A stretch of DNA of 64,000 nucleotides from Streptomyces endocoffeicus (GTDB taxonomy: Bacteria > Actinomycetota > Actinomycetes > Streptomycetales > Streptomycetaceae). The notes beneath the pieces were generated by a model, which was not told the DNA's origin, searched no databases, and saw only the letters and a list, made by a program, of their open reading frames with translations. Position 1 is the first letter of the stretch. Every line of letters begins with the position of its first letter. The translations under genes were made by a program, and so were the position numbers. The stretch spans positions 118,653-182,652 of the forward strand of contig NZ_JAERRG010000023.1 in the NCBI RefSeq assembly GCF_016741935.1, given 5' to 3'. This document shows, piece after piece, positions 15,791 through 24,086 of this stretch.

Positions 15791-16522
15791 TCAGCCGCAG
15801 CCGCCGGCGGAGTCGGAGTCGTAGCCACCGACCCGCTCCAGCAGTGCGGCCGGCATCTGGTCGTCCGCGGATTCGGCCACCGGCTCGGCCACGTCCACAC
15901 CGGCCTTCCGCAGGGCCGGGATCAGCTCGTCGAGGAAGCTGTCGACCCGGTCCAGGCCCCAGAAGCGGTGGCGTCCGACCTTGAAGTACGGGATGCCGAA
16001 CACATCGTCGTCGTAGGCGGCGGCGAGGGCGGCCACGCCTTCGGCGCGCAGTGCGGGGTCGTGGACGGCGGCCACCATCTCGTCGCCGTCGAACCCGGCC
16101 GCCTCGGCCACCCGGTGCAGCACCTCGGTGTCGCAGATGTTCTCGCCGCGCTCCCAGCGGGCCGCGGTCACCGCCGCGTAGAACTCGCGCTCACGGCCGA
16201 GGTGGCGCGCCTTCAACCAGGCCAGGTGCGGCACCTCCCACCACGGGTCGATGTCCACCGGCCAGGACATGGTGTATCCGAAGCGGGTGGAGAGCCGCTT
16301 GGTGTCCTGGAGGATGTAGAGGTGCTTGGCCTTGCTCATCTGGGTGTAGTGGAAGCCGGAGTCGCGCTCCTCCAGCGCGGCCCGGGTCTTCTCGTCCGGG
16401 TCCCAGTACGGGTAGTACTCGATGACCTCGGGGGCCTGCGGGAAGCGCTCCTCGAGCCGCTTGAGCCCCATCCAGCTGAACGGGGAGCGCAGGTTGAAGT
16501 ACAGGCGGGGCCGTCGCTTCAT
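15791..16522 (-). CDS. DsbA/HCCA-isomerase-family thioredoxin-fold protein, candidate polyene isomerase
   Basis: The 243-residue protein opens with RRPRLYFNLRSPFSWMGLKRL, the start of the DsbA/GST-kappa/2-hydroxychromene-2-carboxylate isomerase family. The redox CxxC is replaced by SPFS, as in the isomerase branch, so it is unlikely to act as a disulfide enzyme. Late in the protein DDDVFGIPYFKVG gives the cis-Pro loop and FWGLDRVDSFLDELI the final helix. Proteins of this family occur in cinnamoyl-lipid and polyene type II PKS-NRPS clusters, where they isomerise a double bond on the ACP-bound chain. The end, SAGGCG, is Gly/Cys-rich and odd. Overlaps the upstream gene by ATGA. Confidence 0.75.
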   Translation of the reverse strand: MKRRPRLYFNLRSPFSWMGLKRLEERFPQAPEVIEYYPYWDPDEKTRAALEERDSGFHYTQMSKAKHLYILQDTKRLSTRFGYTMSWPVDIDPWWEVPHLAWLKARHLGREREFYAAVTAARWERGENICDTEVLHRVAEAAGFDGDEMVAAVHDPALRAEGVAALAAAYDDDVFGIPYFKVGRHRFWGLDRVDSFLDELIPALRKAGVDVAEPVAESADDQMPAALLERVGGYDSDSAGGCG

Positions 16523-17478
16523 CGGGCGTCCCCCAGCAGCGCGGCGCGGGTGGTGTCGTCGAACTCGGCGAGGGTGCCGGCCAGTTCGCCGCGGCTGACG
16601 GCGTAGCCGTGCATGATGGTCCCGGTGGCGGTGTGCACCAGCCGTCCGTCGCGGTGGACATAGGTGTCGAAGGTGGCGGTGTACATCACGTCCTTGATGA
16701 TCTCCTGGACGGTGAACACGGTGTGCAGGGTCTCTTCCATGAGGGCGTCGGCGAGCATGTGCACCCGGGCCCGGGACACCACGGGGATCCAGCCGCGCTC
16801 CACGAGCATGGTGCGGATGGAGATGCCGCGGTCCTCCAGGAAGCGGTCCACGACCTCCTCCATGGCCCGGACGTAGCCGGAGTGCTGGAGCCGGTCGGAG
16901 AAGTGGCAGTAGAAGTACGGGATGCGCCAGGACCACAGGAAGGCGTTGGAGCCGGCCGGGGTCAGGACGGCGGCCAGCTCGCTGTCGGCGACGGTCCGGG
17001 GCTCGTGGTCCGCGGCGTCGGCGAGCGCGGCCACCTCGGGGACGGTGTAGGGCTCGAGGTGGGCGGGGACCGGCTGGATGTCCGCCGGGGCGTCCTTCAG
17101 GGTGACCAGCGCGACCCGGATCTTGCCGGTGAGGACGGTGACGGTCGCGCCGTCCCGCTCGACGGTCAGCCGGACCTTGAACGGGGCGCCGTGGCCGGGC
17201 TTGGGCTTGCCCGGCTCCACGACGGCGGTCACCGCGTCGTCGATGCCGAGCGTGGCGGGCAGGCTGACCGAGTGGTCGACGATCTCCAGGCCGAGGCCGT
17301 AGGTGTGGTAGAGCGTCTCCGCGCCCACCCCGCGCTCGCGGAAGTACTGGAGGATCGCCTCCTCCGTCAGATACATGAAGTGCTTGAAGCCGATCCAGGT
17401 GCGGATGTTGGCGCCCTCGTAGCGGGGCCTGCCCACGGGGGTGGTGAGGGTGCCGTCCAGCAGCTCCGTCATGGTCAT
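16519..17478 (-). CDS. Double hot-dog fold protein (thioesterase/dehydratase-like)
   Basis: The 319 residues appear to hold two hot-dog units. The first (residues 25-150) opens with WIGFKHFMYLTEEAILQYFRERG. The second (residues 185-305) opens with YCHFSDRLQHSGYVRAMEEV, like 4HBT thioesterases where the Asp after 'HFS' would be catalytic, and continues into FTVQEIIKDVMYTATFDTYV. It may release, edit or dehydrate acyl thioesters of the PKS chain; which one cannot be read. The first ATG (17478) overlaps the upstream stop; a second ATG at 17472 has AAAGGA at a better spacing and is an equally good start. Confidence 0.7.
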   Translation of the reverse strand: MTMTELLDGTLTTPVGRPRYEGANIRTWIGFKHFMYLTEEAILQYFRERGVGAETLYHTYGLGLEIVDHSVSLPATLGIDDAVTAVVEPGKPKPGHGAPFKVRLTVERDGATVTVLTGKIRVALVTLKDAPADIQPVPAHLEPYTVPEVAALADAADHEPRTVADSELAAVLTPAGSNAFLWSWRIPYFYCHFSDRLQHSGYVRAMEEVVDRFLEDRGISIRTMLVERGWIPVVSRARVHMLADALMEETLHTVFTVQEIIKDVMYTATFDTYVHRDGRLVHTATGTIMHGYAVSRGELAGTLAEFDDTTRAALLGDAR

Positions 17479-18377
17479 TCCTTTGTGGTGAGAAGGGTCG
17501 TGGCGAAGGGGGTGGTCGCCGGGAGAGCGGTGAGGTCGTCAAGGAAGCCGGCGATGTCCGCGCCGACGTCCCCGGGCTGCTCCGCGTGGCAGAAGTGGGT
17601 GTAGCCGGGGCGTCTGCGGACGGTCGCCGCGGGCATGGCGGCGGCCAGGGCTGCCGCGCGGTCCTCGGAAAGCGAGGCGTCGCCGTGCCCGGCCAGGACG
17701 AGGGTGGGCACCGTGACGGCGCCCAGGTCGAGTTCGGTGGTGCCGGTGAACTGCAGGAACAGGCTGAGGAATCCGACCGGGCCGATCCGCTCGACCGTGG
17801 TGTCGGCCATGGCGGCGAGCACCTCGGGGTCCAGGTCCGCGGCCCGCCGCCCCAGTCCGACGCGTACGCCGTCGGTGATGATCTGCCGGAAGCCCGCCAG
17901 CGCCGCGTCGTGCAGGGGCCAGTCCACCCGGAGGGAGTCGGGGCGGAAGAACGGGGCGAGGAGCACCGCGGCGCGCGGCTGGGGCGCGCCGTCCCGGTCG
18001 GCCAGGTGTTCCAGGACGGCGTTGGCGCCGAAGGAGTGGCCGATCAGGATGTCGACGGGCTCGGGCACCAGGGCGAGCGCCTCGCGCAGCCAGTGCGCGG
18101 GGGTGCCGTGGTGCCGCCAGCGGTAGCGGTTGCCCGCGCGCCACGGCAGGTCGAGCGCGTAGGTCCGGCAGTGGCCCGCCAGCTCTCCGGCCAGCGGCTG
18201 CCATCCGGCCCACCCGCCTTCGAGGCCGTGCACCAGGGCCGCCACGGGAGGGCCGGGGCGCGGTGCCGGGGACTGCGTCCCCAGCACGGCGAGCCGCTCC
18301 CGCGCCCCGCGGACCTCGGCGACCGTGGTCCACCAGTCCGGCGGGGGTCCCGGGCGCGCCCCGTTCGGCTCGGCCAT
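17475..18377 (-). CDS. Alpha/beta hydrolase
   Basis: This 300-residue protein has an alpha/beta-hydrolase core: ALVHGLEGGWAGWQPLA as oxyanion region, nucleophile elbow GHSFGAN near residue 140 (catalytic Ser), VPTLVLAGHGDASLSEDRA as the Asp strand, and YTHFCHAEQPG with the catalytic His near residue 275. No signal peptide. Good GGAGGAGG ribosome site 5 bases before the ATG. It sits between the KS-like gene and the double hot-dog gene, so a role on acyl-ACP or acyl-peptide thioesters (type II thioesterase-like editing) is likely but not shown. Confidence 0.82.
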   Translation of the reverse strand: MAEPNGARPGPPPDWWTTVAEVRGARERLAVLGTQSPAPRPGPPVAALVHGLEGGWAGWQPLAGELAGHCRTYALDLPWRAGNRYRWRHHGTPAHWLREALALVPEPVDILIGHSFGANAVLEHLADRDGAPQPRAAVLLAPFFRPDSLRVDWPLHDAALAGFRQIITDGVRVGLGRRAADLDPEVLAAMADTTVERIGPVGFLSLFLQFTGTTELDLGAVTVPTLVLAGHGDASLSEDRAAALAAAMPAATVRRRPGYTHFCHAEQPGDVGADIAGFLDDLTALPATTPFATTLLTTKE

Positions 18378-18378
18378 G

Positions 18379-19356
18379 TCAGCCTCCTCCCGCGAGGGCG
18401 GGGACGTCCGCCGGGTCGAGCCGCACCGAGGCGTAGCCGTCCTCACCGTCGCCGCAGGTGATCAGCGCCCCGCCCGGCCCGGACGCCTGTCCGGAGTCCA
18501 ACCAGGCTGCGGCCACGGCCAGTTGGACCACGCCGAGCGCTCCGTAGACCTCCCCCAGATGCGGGGTGAGGTCGATGCCACCGCCGGCCCCCGGAGCCCC
18601 GGGGGCGGTGAGCCGGAGCGCGGCGGGCGGCGCGAGGTCGCCGGCGATGTCGTCCGGCCGGGTGTGGCGGCGTACGGTCCCCAGGCGCGGTCCGGCCCCG
18701 CCGGGCTCCAGTACGACGCAGGCGGCGGCCGCCCGGAGCGGGACCGGCACCGTGGTGCCGGGCACGGCCGGGCGGAGGGCGGCCAGTCCGCGGGCCACCT
18801 CGTCATCGGGTTCCACCCCGACCACCACGACCCGGCGGGCGCGCTCGCCGCGCAGCAGCAGGGCGCCCAGCCGGACGGCGTCCAGGCCGGAGGTGGCGCC
18901 GGAGCACACCATCAGATTGGGCCCGGTGAAGCCGTAGCGGATGGCGAGGGTACTGGCGATCACGTTGCTGGAGGCGTTGGGGCCGTTCAGCGGGGAGACG
19001 TCGTGGGCGGAGCCGGCCCGCATCCCGGCCACGATGTCGCGGACGGTCCGGGCGTTGCCGACGTTGGAGCTGACGACGACGGCGGTGTGCTCCGCTCCGG
19101 GGAGCGGTTCGGTGAGCTTGCCCGGGGGCAGTCCGAAGGCGCGGTGGACCGCGCACAGCGCCAGCCGGGTCGCGTCCTCCTTGAACAGCAGCCCCTTGCG
19201 GCCCAGTACGGTGTGCGCCTGGTCCGGGCCGCAGGCCGGTTCCGGGGCCACGGAGGAGAAGAGGTCCCTCGCCGCGGTCGCCACGGAGCCACCGATCGGG
19301 TCGGGCACATGGAGGGTGTGCGCGGTGACGGTCACCTCGCCGGGGTTCATGGTCAT
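18379..19356 (-). CDS. Truncated ketosynthase-like protein (second CLF-like partner)
   Basis: At 325 residues this thiolase-fold protein is shorter than normal KS (about 400). It keeps a KS-like nucleophile region (GPNASSNVIAST, then LMVCSGATSGLDAV with a Cys), but the HGTGT and GH histidine motifs of condensing enzymes are missing, as is a normal N-terminus. It is therefore unlikely to condense by itself and more likely pairs with the adjacent KS (19353-20489), whose stop overlaps its start by 4 bases, in the way a chain-length factor does. Similar reduced KS homologues are seen in polyene type II PKS sets. Confidence 0.75.
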   Translation of the reverse strand: MTMNPGEVTVTAHTLHVPDPIGGSVATAARDLFSSVAPEPACGPDQAHTVLGRKGLLFKEDATRLALCAVHRAFGLPPGKLTEPLPGAEHTAVVVSSNVGNARTVRDIVAGMRAGSAHDVSPLNGPNASSNVIASTLAIRYGFTGPNLMVCSGATSGLDAVRLGALLLRGERARRVVVVGVEPDDEVARGLAALRPAVPGTTVPVPLRAAAACVVLEPGGAGPRLGTVRRHTRPDDIAGDLAPPAALRLTAPGAPGAGGGIDLTPHLGEVYGALGVVQLAVAAAWLDSGQASGPGGALITCGDGEDGYASVRLDPADVPALAGGG

Positions 19357-20489
19357 CGGTCCACCCCGATCACGCTGACGGCGTTGACTCCGCCGAATCC
19401 GAAGGCGTTGACCTGGGCCACCCGGGCGTCGCAGGGCGCGGGTTCGCCGATGACCAGCCGGAGTCCGGCGGCCGCCTCGATGGGCTCGGCGAGCCCCGCC
19501 GTGGCGGGCACCGAGCCCGAGCGCATCGCCCAGGCGGCGACGAGCAGGCTCATCAGCGCCGCGCTGCCGGAGGTGTGGCCGATGGCGCCCTTGATGCCGG
19601 TCACCAGCGGGCCCGGCGCGGCACCGGCGAAGACCGTGTCCAGGGCGGCGGCCTCGGTCGGGTCGTTGAGCGCGGTGCCGGTGCCATGGGCGAGGACCAG
19701 GCCGATGTCGTGCGGGGTGACCTCGGCGCGGCGGTGGGCGTCCCGCATGGCCTCGACGATCCCGCCCACGTCCGGGGCGGTCTCGTGGTGGGCGTCGCAG
19801 GAGAGCCCGGTGGCGAGGACGGTGGCGAGCGCGCCGGGCCCGGCGTCGGCGGCCCGCCGCAGGACCACCGCGACCGCGCCCTCGCCCAGCAGGACTCCGG
19901 CGCGTCCCTCCTGGAAGGGCCGGAGCGCGGGGGTGGGGGCGTCGGCGACCCGCCCGATCATGGTGAGCATGGATTCGCTCATCGCGTCGCAGCCCGCCGC
20001 CACGACCGCGTCGGCCTCGCCCGCCGCGAGCAGGTCCTGGGCGAGCGCGAGGGCGTGGCCGGACGCGGAGCAGGCGTTGGACACCGTGATCACCTCGGTG
20101 ACCTCGGGCAGCACCTCCCGCACCGCGGTGGTGAAGTGCAGATCCCGGCGGCGCACCGGGACCCCGTCCACGGCCCAGCGCTCCATGGCCCGCAGCTCGC
20201 GCAGTCCGGTGCCGACGATGACGGACACCCGCTCGGCGGCCGGGTCCACTCCGGCCTGGCGGACCGCGCCGAGGACGCAGCGGGCGAGCCAGCGCCCGGC
20301 CCGCAGCGGGAGTTCTTCCTCGTCGTCGGCGGTGTCGTCGACGTGGTATCCACGAGTGACGTTGATGCGGTCGGTGTCGTAGAACCGCAGGTCCTGGCTG
20401 CCGTCGACGCCCTTCGCCAGGGCGGCGAAGGTGGCGTCGGTGCCGCCGTGGCAGGTGAGCAGATCAGCTCCGGTGATCGCCACGTGCAC
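19353..20489 (-). CDS. Beta-ketoacyl synthase with complete Cys-His-His triad
   Basis: The 378-residue KS has nucleophile Cys in SNACSASGHALALAQ (near residue 140), HGTGTALNDPTEA (near residue 273) and GIKGAIGHTSGSAAL (near residue 305), so it should be an active condensing enzyme. The family tail NAFGFGGVNA is present. The start is a GTG with GGGGGTGG 7 bases upstream and lies 26 bases inside the CLF gene. With its reduced partner downstream it forms a second KS/CLF-like pair, probably handling a different stage of chain growth than the first pair. Confidence 0.88.
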   Translation of the reverse strand: MHVAITGADLLTCHGGTDATFAALAKGVDGSQDLRFYDTDRINVTRGYHVDDTADDEEELPLRAGRWLARCVLGAVRQAGVDPAAERVSVIVGTGLRELRAMERWAVDGVPVRRRDLHFTTAVREVLPEVTEVITVSNACSASGHALALAQDLLAAGEADAVVAAGCDAMSESMLTMIGRVADAPTPALRPFQEGRAGVLLGEGAVAVVLRRAADAGPGALATVLATGLSCDAHHETAPDVGGIVEAMRDAHRRAEVTPHDIGLVLAHGTGTALNDPTEAAALDTVFAGAAPGPLVTGIKGAIGHTSGSAALMSLLVAAWAMRSGSVPATAGLAEPIEAAAGLRLVIGEPAPCDARVAQVNAFGFGGVNAVSVIGVDR

Positions 20490-21642
20490 GGTGCCACCCC
20501 CTCAGTACGGCCGCGCCGACACCGCCGTCGGGAGAGACCGAGGTGACCACGGACACCGCGCCGTCCAGCTCCGGGTGGCCGCGGTGGCCGGCCAGCAGGG
20601 CGGCGATCTGCAGCGAGCCGGAGGCGCTCTGGCACTCGCCGACCCACTCCGTGGCCCGCACCCGCCACACCCCGGCGCCGAGCGCGGCCTCGATGCCACG
20701 GCGCTCGATGTCGTCCAGGCGGGCGATTCCGCTCTCGCCGGTGGCGACCGCCCGCACCTGGGCCGGTTCCACCCCGGCGCGGCTCAGGGCGCGGCCGATG
20801 CAGTCGGCGAGCCCGGCTCCCGCGTCGGGCTCCCGGCCCGGGGCGCCGTAGGTGCCGACCTCGACGGCCAGGACCTCGGCGTCGGGGGTGCGTCCCTGGG
20901 CGCGTACCGCCTCCGCGTTCTCGACGACGAAGACGGCGGAGCCCTCGCCGACCTTGGCCCGGCCCTCCTCGGCGGAGTGCTGGCGGTGGCTGAACCAGGC
21001 GGTGTGCGGGCTGAACTCCTCGACGGAGCCGACGAGCAGGGCGTCCGCGTAGCCGCGCCGGATCTGGTTGCGGGCGTAGCGCAGGGCGCTCAGCCCGGCG
21101 AGCCGGCCGCCGGCGACGGTGGCGTTGACGCCCTTGAGCCCCAGCCAGATCGCGGACTGGCCGGCGGCGCAGTTCATCACGGTGTTGGGGAACAGCACCG
21201 GGTTGACCAGGAACGGCCGGTCGCCCTCCAGGGTTTCCCGGCTGTAGTCGCTGGTGGCCTTGACGCTGCCGGCGGTGGTGCCCAGGACGATGCCGAACCG
21301 GTCGCGGTTGTCGTCGGTGACGGTCAGGTCGGTGTCGTCGAGGGCGAGCGTGCAGCCCAGCAGACCGAGGGAGGTGCTGCGGTCGAAGAAGCTGGTGCCC
21401 TTGCGGCCGAGGTGGTCGCGCACCCTGAAGTCGGGCATGGCGAACGCCTGGTCCTCGGGCAGGTCCTCGTCGAACATGCCGGTGACGTCGCGCAGCCCGC
21501 TGCGGCCCTCGCCGATGGCGGTGGTGAACTCGGCCGCGCCGATGGCCAGGGAGGTGACGACGCCCCAGCCGGTGATGGCCAGGGTGTTCTCGCGGACGGC
21601 GCTGTGGCCGGTGGTGTCCGGGGTGGTGGCGGTGGCGTTCAT
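20464..21642 (-). CDS. Chain-length factor (KS-beta) of the type II PKS
   Basis: The 392-residue protein has the KS fold (LAITGWGVVTSLAIGAAEF at the start, VGEGSAVFVVENAEAV centrally) but lacks every catalytic residue. The nucleophile region reads NATVAGGRLAGLSALRYA with no Cys, and the HGTGT position reads ATGESGIARLDD. That is the signature of a chain-length factor, the inactive half of a KS/CLF heterodimer that sets chain length. Its start overlaps the stop of the active KS gene by ATGA, so the two are translated together. Confidence 0.88.
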   Translation of the reverse strand: MNATATTPDTTGHSAVRENTLAITGWGVVTSLAIGAAEFTTAIGEGRSGLRDVTGMFDEDLPEDQAFAMPDFRVRDHLGRKGTSFFDRSTSLGLLGCTLALDDTDLTVTDDNRDRFGIVLGTTAGSVKATSDYSRETLEGDRPFLVNPVLFPNTVMNCAAGQSAIWLGLKGVNATVAGGRLAGLSALRYARNQIRRGYADALLVGSVEEFSPHTAWFSHRQHSAEEGRAKVGEGSAVFVVENAEAVRAQGRTPDAEVLAVEVGTYGAPGREPDAGAGLADCIGRALSRAGVEPAQVRAVATGESGIARLDDIERRGIEAALGAGVWRVRATEWVGECQSASGSLQIAALLAGHRGHPELDGAVSVVTSVSPDGGVGAAVLRGWHRARGDHRS

Positions 21643-22847
21643 GCGACCCGTCCGAGGATGGTGATGGCGTTGTTGCCGCCGAAGGCGAAGCCGTTGTTCT
21701 GCACGACCTTGGGCTGTGCCGGGCGGCTCTCGTTCGGCACGGGGTCGATGGCGGGCAGTTCGGGGTCGGGGGTGCGGTAGTTGGTGGTCGGGGGCAGGAA
21801 GCCCGCGTCGAGGGCGAGTGCGGAGGCGATGGCGCCGAATCCGCTGGCCGCGCCCATGGTGTGGCCGAGCATGGACTTGATGGAGCTGATCGGCGGGGGC
21901 CGGGTGCCGAAGACCTCGACGACGGCCTGGGCCTCCATGGCGTCGTTGGCCGGGGTGCCGGTGCCGTGGGCGCAGATGTAGTCGACGTCGGCGGGGGTGA
22001 TACCGGCGTTGTGGTGGGCCCGGCGCATGCACGCGGCGATGCTCACCGGGTCGGGGGCGACCATGTGGTTGGCGTCGCAGTTGAGGCCGTAGCCGAGCAC
22101 CTCGGCGTAGATGTGGGCGCCGCGTTCGGTGGCGGACTCCAGGGTCTCCAGGAAGAGGGCGGCCCCGCCCTCGCCGGTGAGGATGCCGGAGCGGTCCTTG
22201 TCGAACGGTGAGCAGACCTTCTCGGTGAGCGCGCCGAGCCGGTAGAAGCCGGCGTGCGCCCAGCGGCACACCGAGTCCGCGCCACCGGCGATCATGTAGT
22301 CGGCGTCGCCGGTGACGATCTGGTCGTAGGCGTAGCCGAGTGCGTAGTTGCTGGCCGAGCAGGCGGTGGACAGGGTCACGGCCTCGCCGGTGAGACCGAG
22401 TTCCTGGTTGACGGCGGCGGCCAGCCGGGAGGCCGGGACCTGGGCCGCGTACGCCGGGGTGACCTCGGCCAGTCCGCTGTGCACCCACTCGGCGGTGAGC
22501 GCCTCGATGACCTGGGACTCACCGCTGGTGGTACCGATGCTGGAGCCGGCGGCGGCGCCCGCGAGCACCTTCTCGTCGATTCCGGCGTCCTCGACGGCCA
22601 GCCGCGCCGCCGCGGCCGCGAACAGGCTGGTGCGGCCCCACTCGGCGGTGGAGAGGGTGCGCAGCAGCGCCTTGGGGTCGAAGTCGGGAACCTCACCGGC
22701 CATGTAGTGCGGGAAGCCGGAGGAGTCGAAGCTGGAGATGGCGGAGATGCCGCTGGTGCCGGCGCGCAGGGCCTGGCCGAACGCCGTGACACCGGTGCCG
22801 ATGCTGGAGACCGGGCCGAGCCCGGTGATGACGACCCGTCGGTTCAT
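21639..22847 (-). CDS. Beta-ketoacyl-ACP synthase (KS-alpha) of the type II PKS
   Basis: The 402-residue KS is complete: MNRRVVITGLGPVSSIGTGV at the start, Cys in LSTACSASNYALGYAYDQ (near residue 165), CAHGTGTPANDAMEA (near residue 300), KSMLGHTMGAASG (near residue 337) and FAFGGNNA at the end. It extends the chain by decarboxylative Claisen condensation with malonyl-ACP. It follows the first ACP gene by 5 bases and overlaps the CLF gene by ATGA, so ACP, KS and CLF form one unit. No malonyl-CoA:ACP transferase is in the window, so that activity must come from fatty acid synthesis. Confidence 0.92.
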   Translation of the reverse strand: MNRRVVITGLGPVSSIGTGVTAFGQALRAGTSGISAISSFDSSGFPHYMAGEVPDFDPKALLRTLSTAEWGRTSLFAAAAARLAVEDAGIDEKVLAGAAAGSSIGTTSGESQVIEALTAEWVHSGLAEVTPAYAAQVPASRLAAAVNQELGLTGEAVTLSTACSASNYALGYAYDQIVTGDADYMIAGGADSVCRWAHAGFYRLGALTEKVCSPFDKDRSGILTGEGGAALFLETLESATERGAHIYAEVLGYGLNCDANHMVAPDPVSIAACMRRAHHNAGITPADVDYICAHGTGTPANDAMEAQAVVEVFGTRPPPISSIKSMLGHTMGAASGFGAIASALALDAGFLPPTTNYRTPDPELPAIDPVPNESRPAQPKVVQNNGFAFGGNNAITILGRVA

Positions 22848-22852
22848 GCTGA

Positions 22853-23110
22853 TCAGTCCTGCCAGCCGGCCTGCGTGGCCACGACGTCGTAGATGGCCTT
22901 GAGGTTCTCCATCCGGGGCAGCTCGGACTGCGGGATGTCGATCTTGTACTTCTTCTCGATCCGGGCCAGGATCTCGATCGCCCGCAGCGAGTCCGCCTCG
23001 TGCTCCTCCGCGAACGAACCGGTCTCGGTGATCTCCTCCGGCTCGACCTCGAGCACCTCGGCGACGATCTCGCGCAGCTCGTCCAGATGCTTCTCACGCG
23101 CTTCGGACAT
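22853..23110 (-). CDS. Acyl carrier protein 1
   Basis: The 85-residue ACP has its phosphopantetheine site in HEADSLRAIEIL (Ser41) and an acidic helix 2, normal for type II PKS/FAS carriers. AGGAGA lies 8 bases before the ATG; a longer frame from 23155 adds 15 residues with no ribosome site and is rejected. It differs from ACP2 (27498-27755) at only three residues: K7Q, R66Q and I73V. It lies between the dehydratase genes and the KS and probably carries the growing polyketide. Confidence 0.93.
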   Translation of the reverse strand: MSEAREKHLDELREIVAEVLEVEPEEITETGSFAEEHEADSLRAIEILARIEKKYKIDIPQSELPRMENLKAIYDVVATQAGWQD

Positions 23111-23182
23111 GGGTTTTCTCCTGAATCTGGCGGGGACGGGGGGTGGCAGGCACAAATCTGGGACTTTGGAGCGTGCGGAGGG

Positions 23183-23665
23183 TCATGAGCCGGTGCCGGC
23201 GGCGAGCCCTTCGCGTACGACGGCGAGGACCGAGCCGAGGGTGGCGATGCGGCGGTCGCCCACCCAGGTCTCGCCGCGCATGAACGCGTTGTCGCCGATG
23301 AGCTGGTCGATCTCCACGGTGTGACGCAGCACATCGCCGGGGTAGGCGCTGCCGGTGATCGTCACATCGCGGGCCGAGCCGAAGATGAGGGTGCCCTCGC
23401 GCCGCTCCCCGGACGTGGTGGCCGAGTACAGCCACAGCACGGCGCCGGTCTGGCCGAACGACTCGACGAGCAGGGAGGCCGGATAGGCGTAGGCGGAAGC
23501 GGGGAGGTCCTCCTCCAGCCCGGCGTAGCAGGGCTCGCTGCCGGTCACGGTCTTGGTGGCGACGATGCGTACCCCGGGTTCGAGGTCCAGGACGCGGTCC
23601 ACGAGCAGAACGGGGTGGCGGTGCGGCAGGATGCGCCGGATGTCGGCGTGTTCAAGCGTGGTCAT
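23183..23665 (-). CDS. FabZ-like 3-hydroxyacyl-ACP dehydratase A
   Basis: The 160-residue hot-dog protein carries the FabZ active-site His in ILPHRHPVLLVDRVLDLEPG (near residue 15) and the catalytic acid in PASLLVESFGQTGAVL (Glu near residue 68). It would remove water from 3-hydroxyacyl-ACP to give a trans-2-enoyl chain. It overlaps the second dehydratase gene upstream by 14 bases. Two dehydratases and no enoyl reductase imply a polyene rather than saturated chain. Confidence 0.88.
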   Translation of the reverse strand: MTTLEHADIRRILPHRHPVLLVDRVLDLEPGVRIVATKTVTGSEPCYAGLEEDLPASAYAYPASLLVESFGQTGAVLWLYSATTSGERREGTLIFGSARDVTITGSAYPGDVLRHTVEIDQLIGDNAFMRGETWVGDRRIATLGSVLAVVREGLAAGTGS

Positions 23666-24086
23666 CGCCGTCCCTCCGGTCGATGCGCAGTTCGAGGGTC
23701 ATCCGGGCGGACAGGGCGCCGTCGCCGCGGTGGCAGCGCACCTTGGCCCGCACCGCCGTGGGTGTGTCGTCGCGTGTCGTCAGATCGCAGCCGATGCGCA
23801 GGGTGTCCCCGGGCAGGAGCGGGGCCGCGAAGCTGATCGAGGTGATGGCGGCCAGTTCGGCGACCGCACCGGGGCCGTGCCGTTCGGTGGCCCAGTGGCG
23901 GATGGCCTGGTGGACGGATTCGAGGGTGAACACACCCGGGTAGATGGTGAAGTCCGGGTAGTGGCCGCCGAGATACGGGTCGTCGCCGGCGATCCGCTTG
24001 ACCGCCTCCACCCGCGCGCCGGCCGGGGCGTCCACGATGTCCACCGTGTCGACCGCGGTGAGCGGGGCGGCGAACCGGCGGCTCAC
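23652..24086 (-). CDS. FabZ/FabA-like dehydratase B
   Basis: The 144-residue hot-dog protein has GGHYPDFTIYPGVFTLESVHQA (near residues 40-60), where His and Glu are the dehydratase pair in the form 'GHFP..Pi.PGV...E'. The two dehydratases differ greatly in sequence, so they may form a heterodimer or act on different chain lengths, as paired DHs do in aryl-polyene and ishigamide-type systems. Its start overlaps the ketoreductase stop by ATGA. Confidence 0.85.
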   Translation of the reverse strand: MSRRFAAPLTAVDTVDIVDAPAGARVEAVKRIAGDDPYLGGHYPDFTIYPGVFTLESVHQAIRHWATERHGPGAVAELAAITSISFAAPLLPGDTLRIGCDLTTRDDTPTAVRAKVRCHRGDGALSARMTLELRIDRRDGDDHA

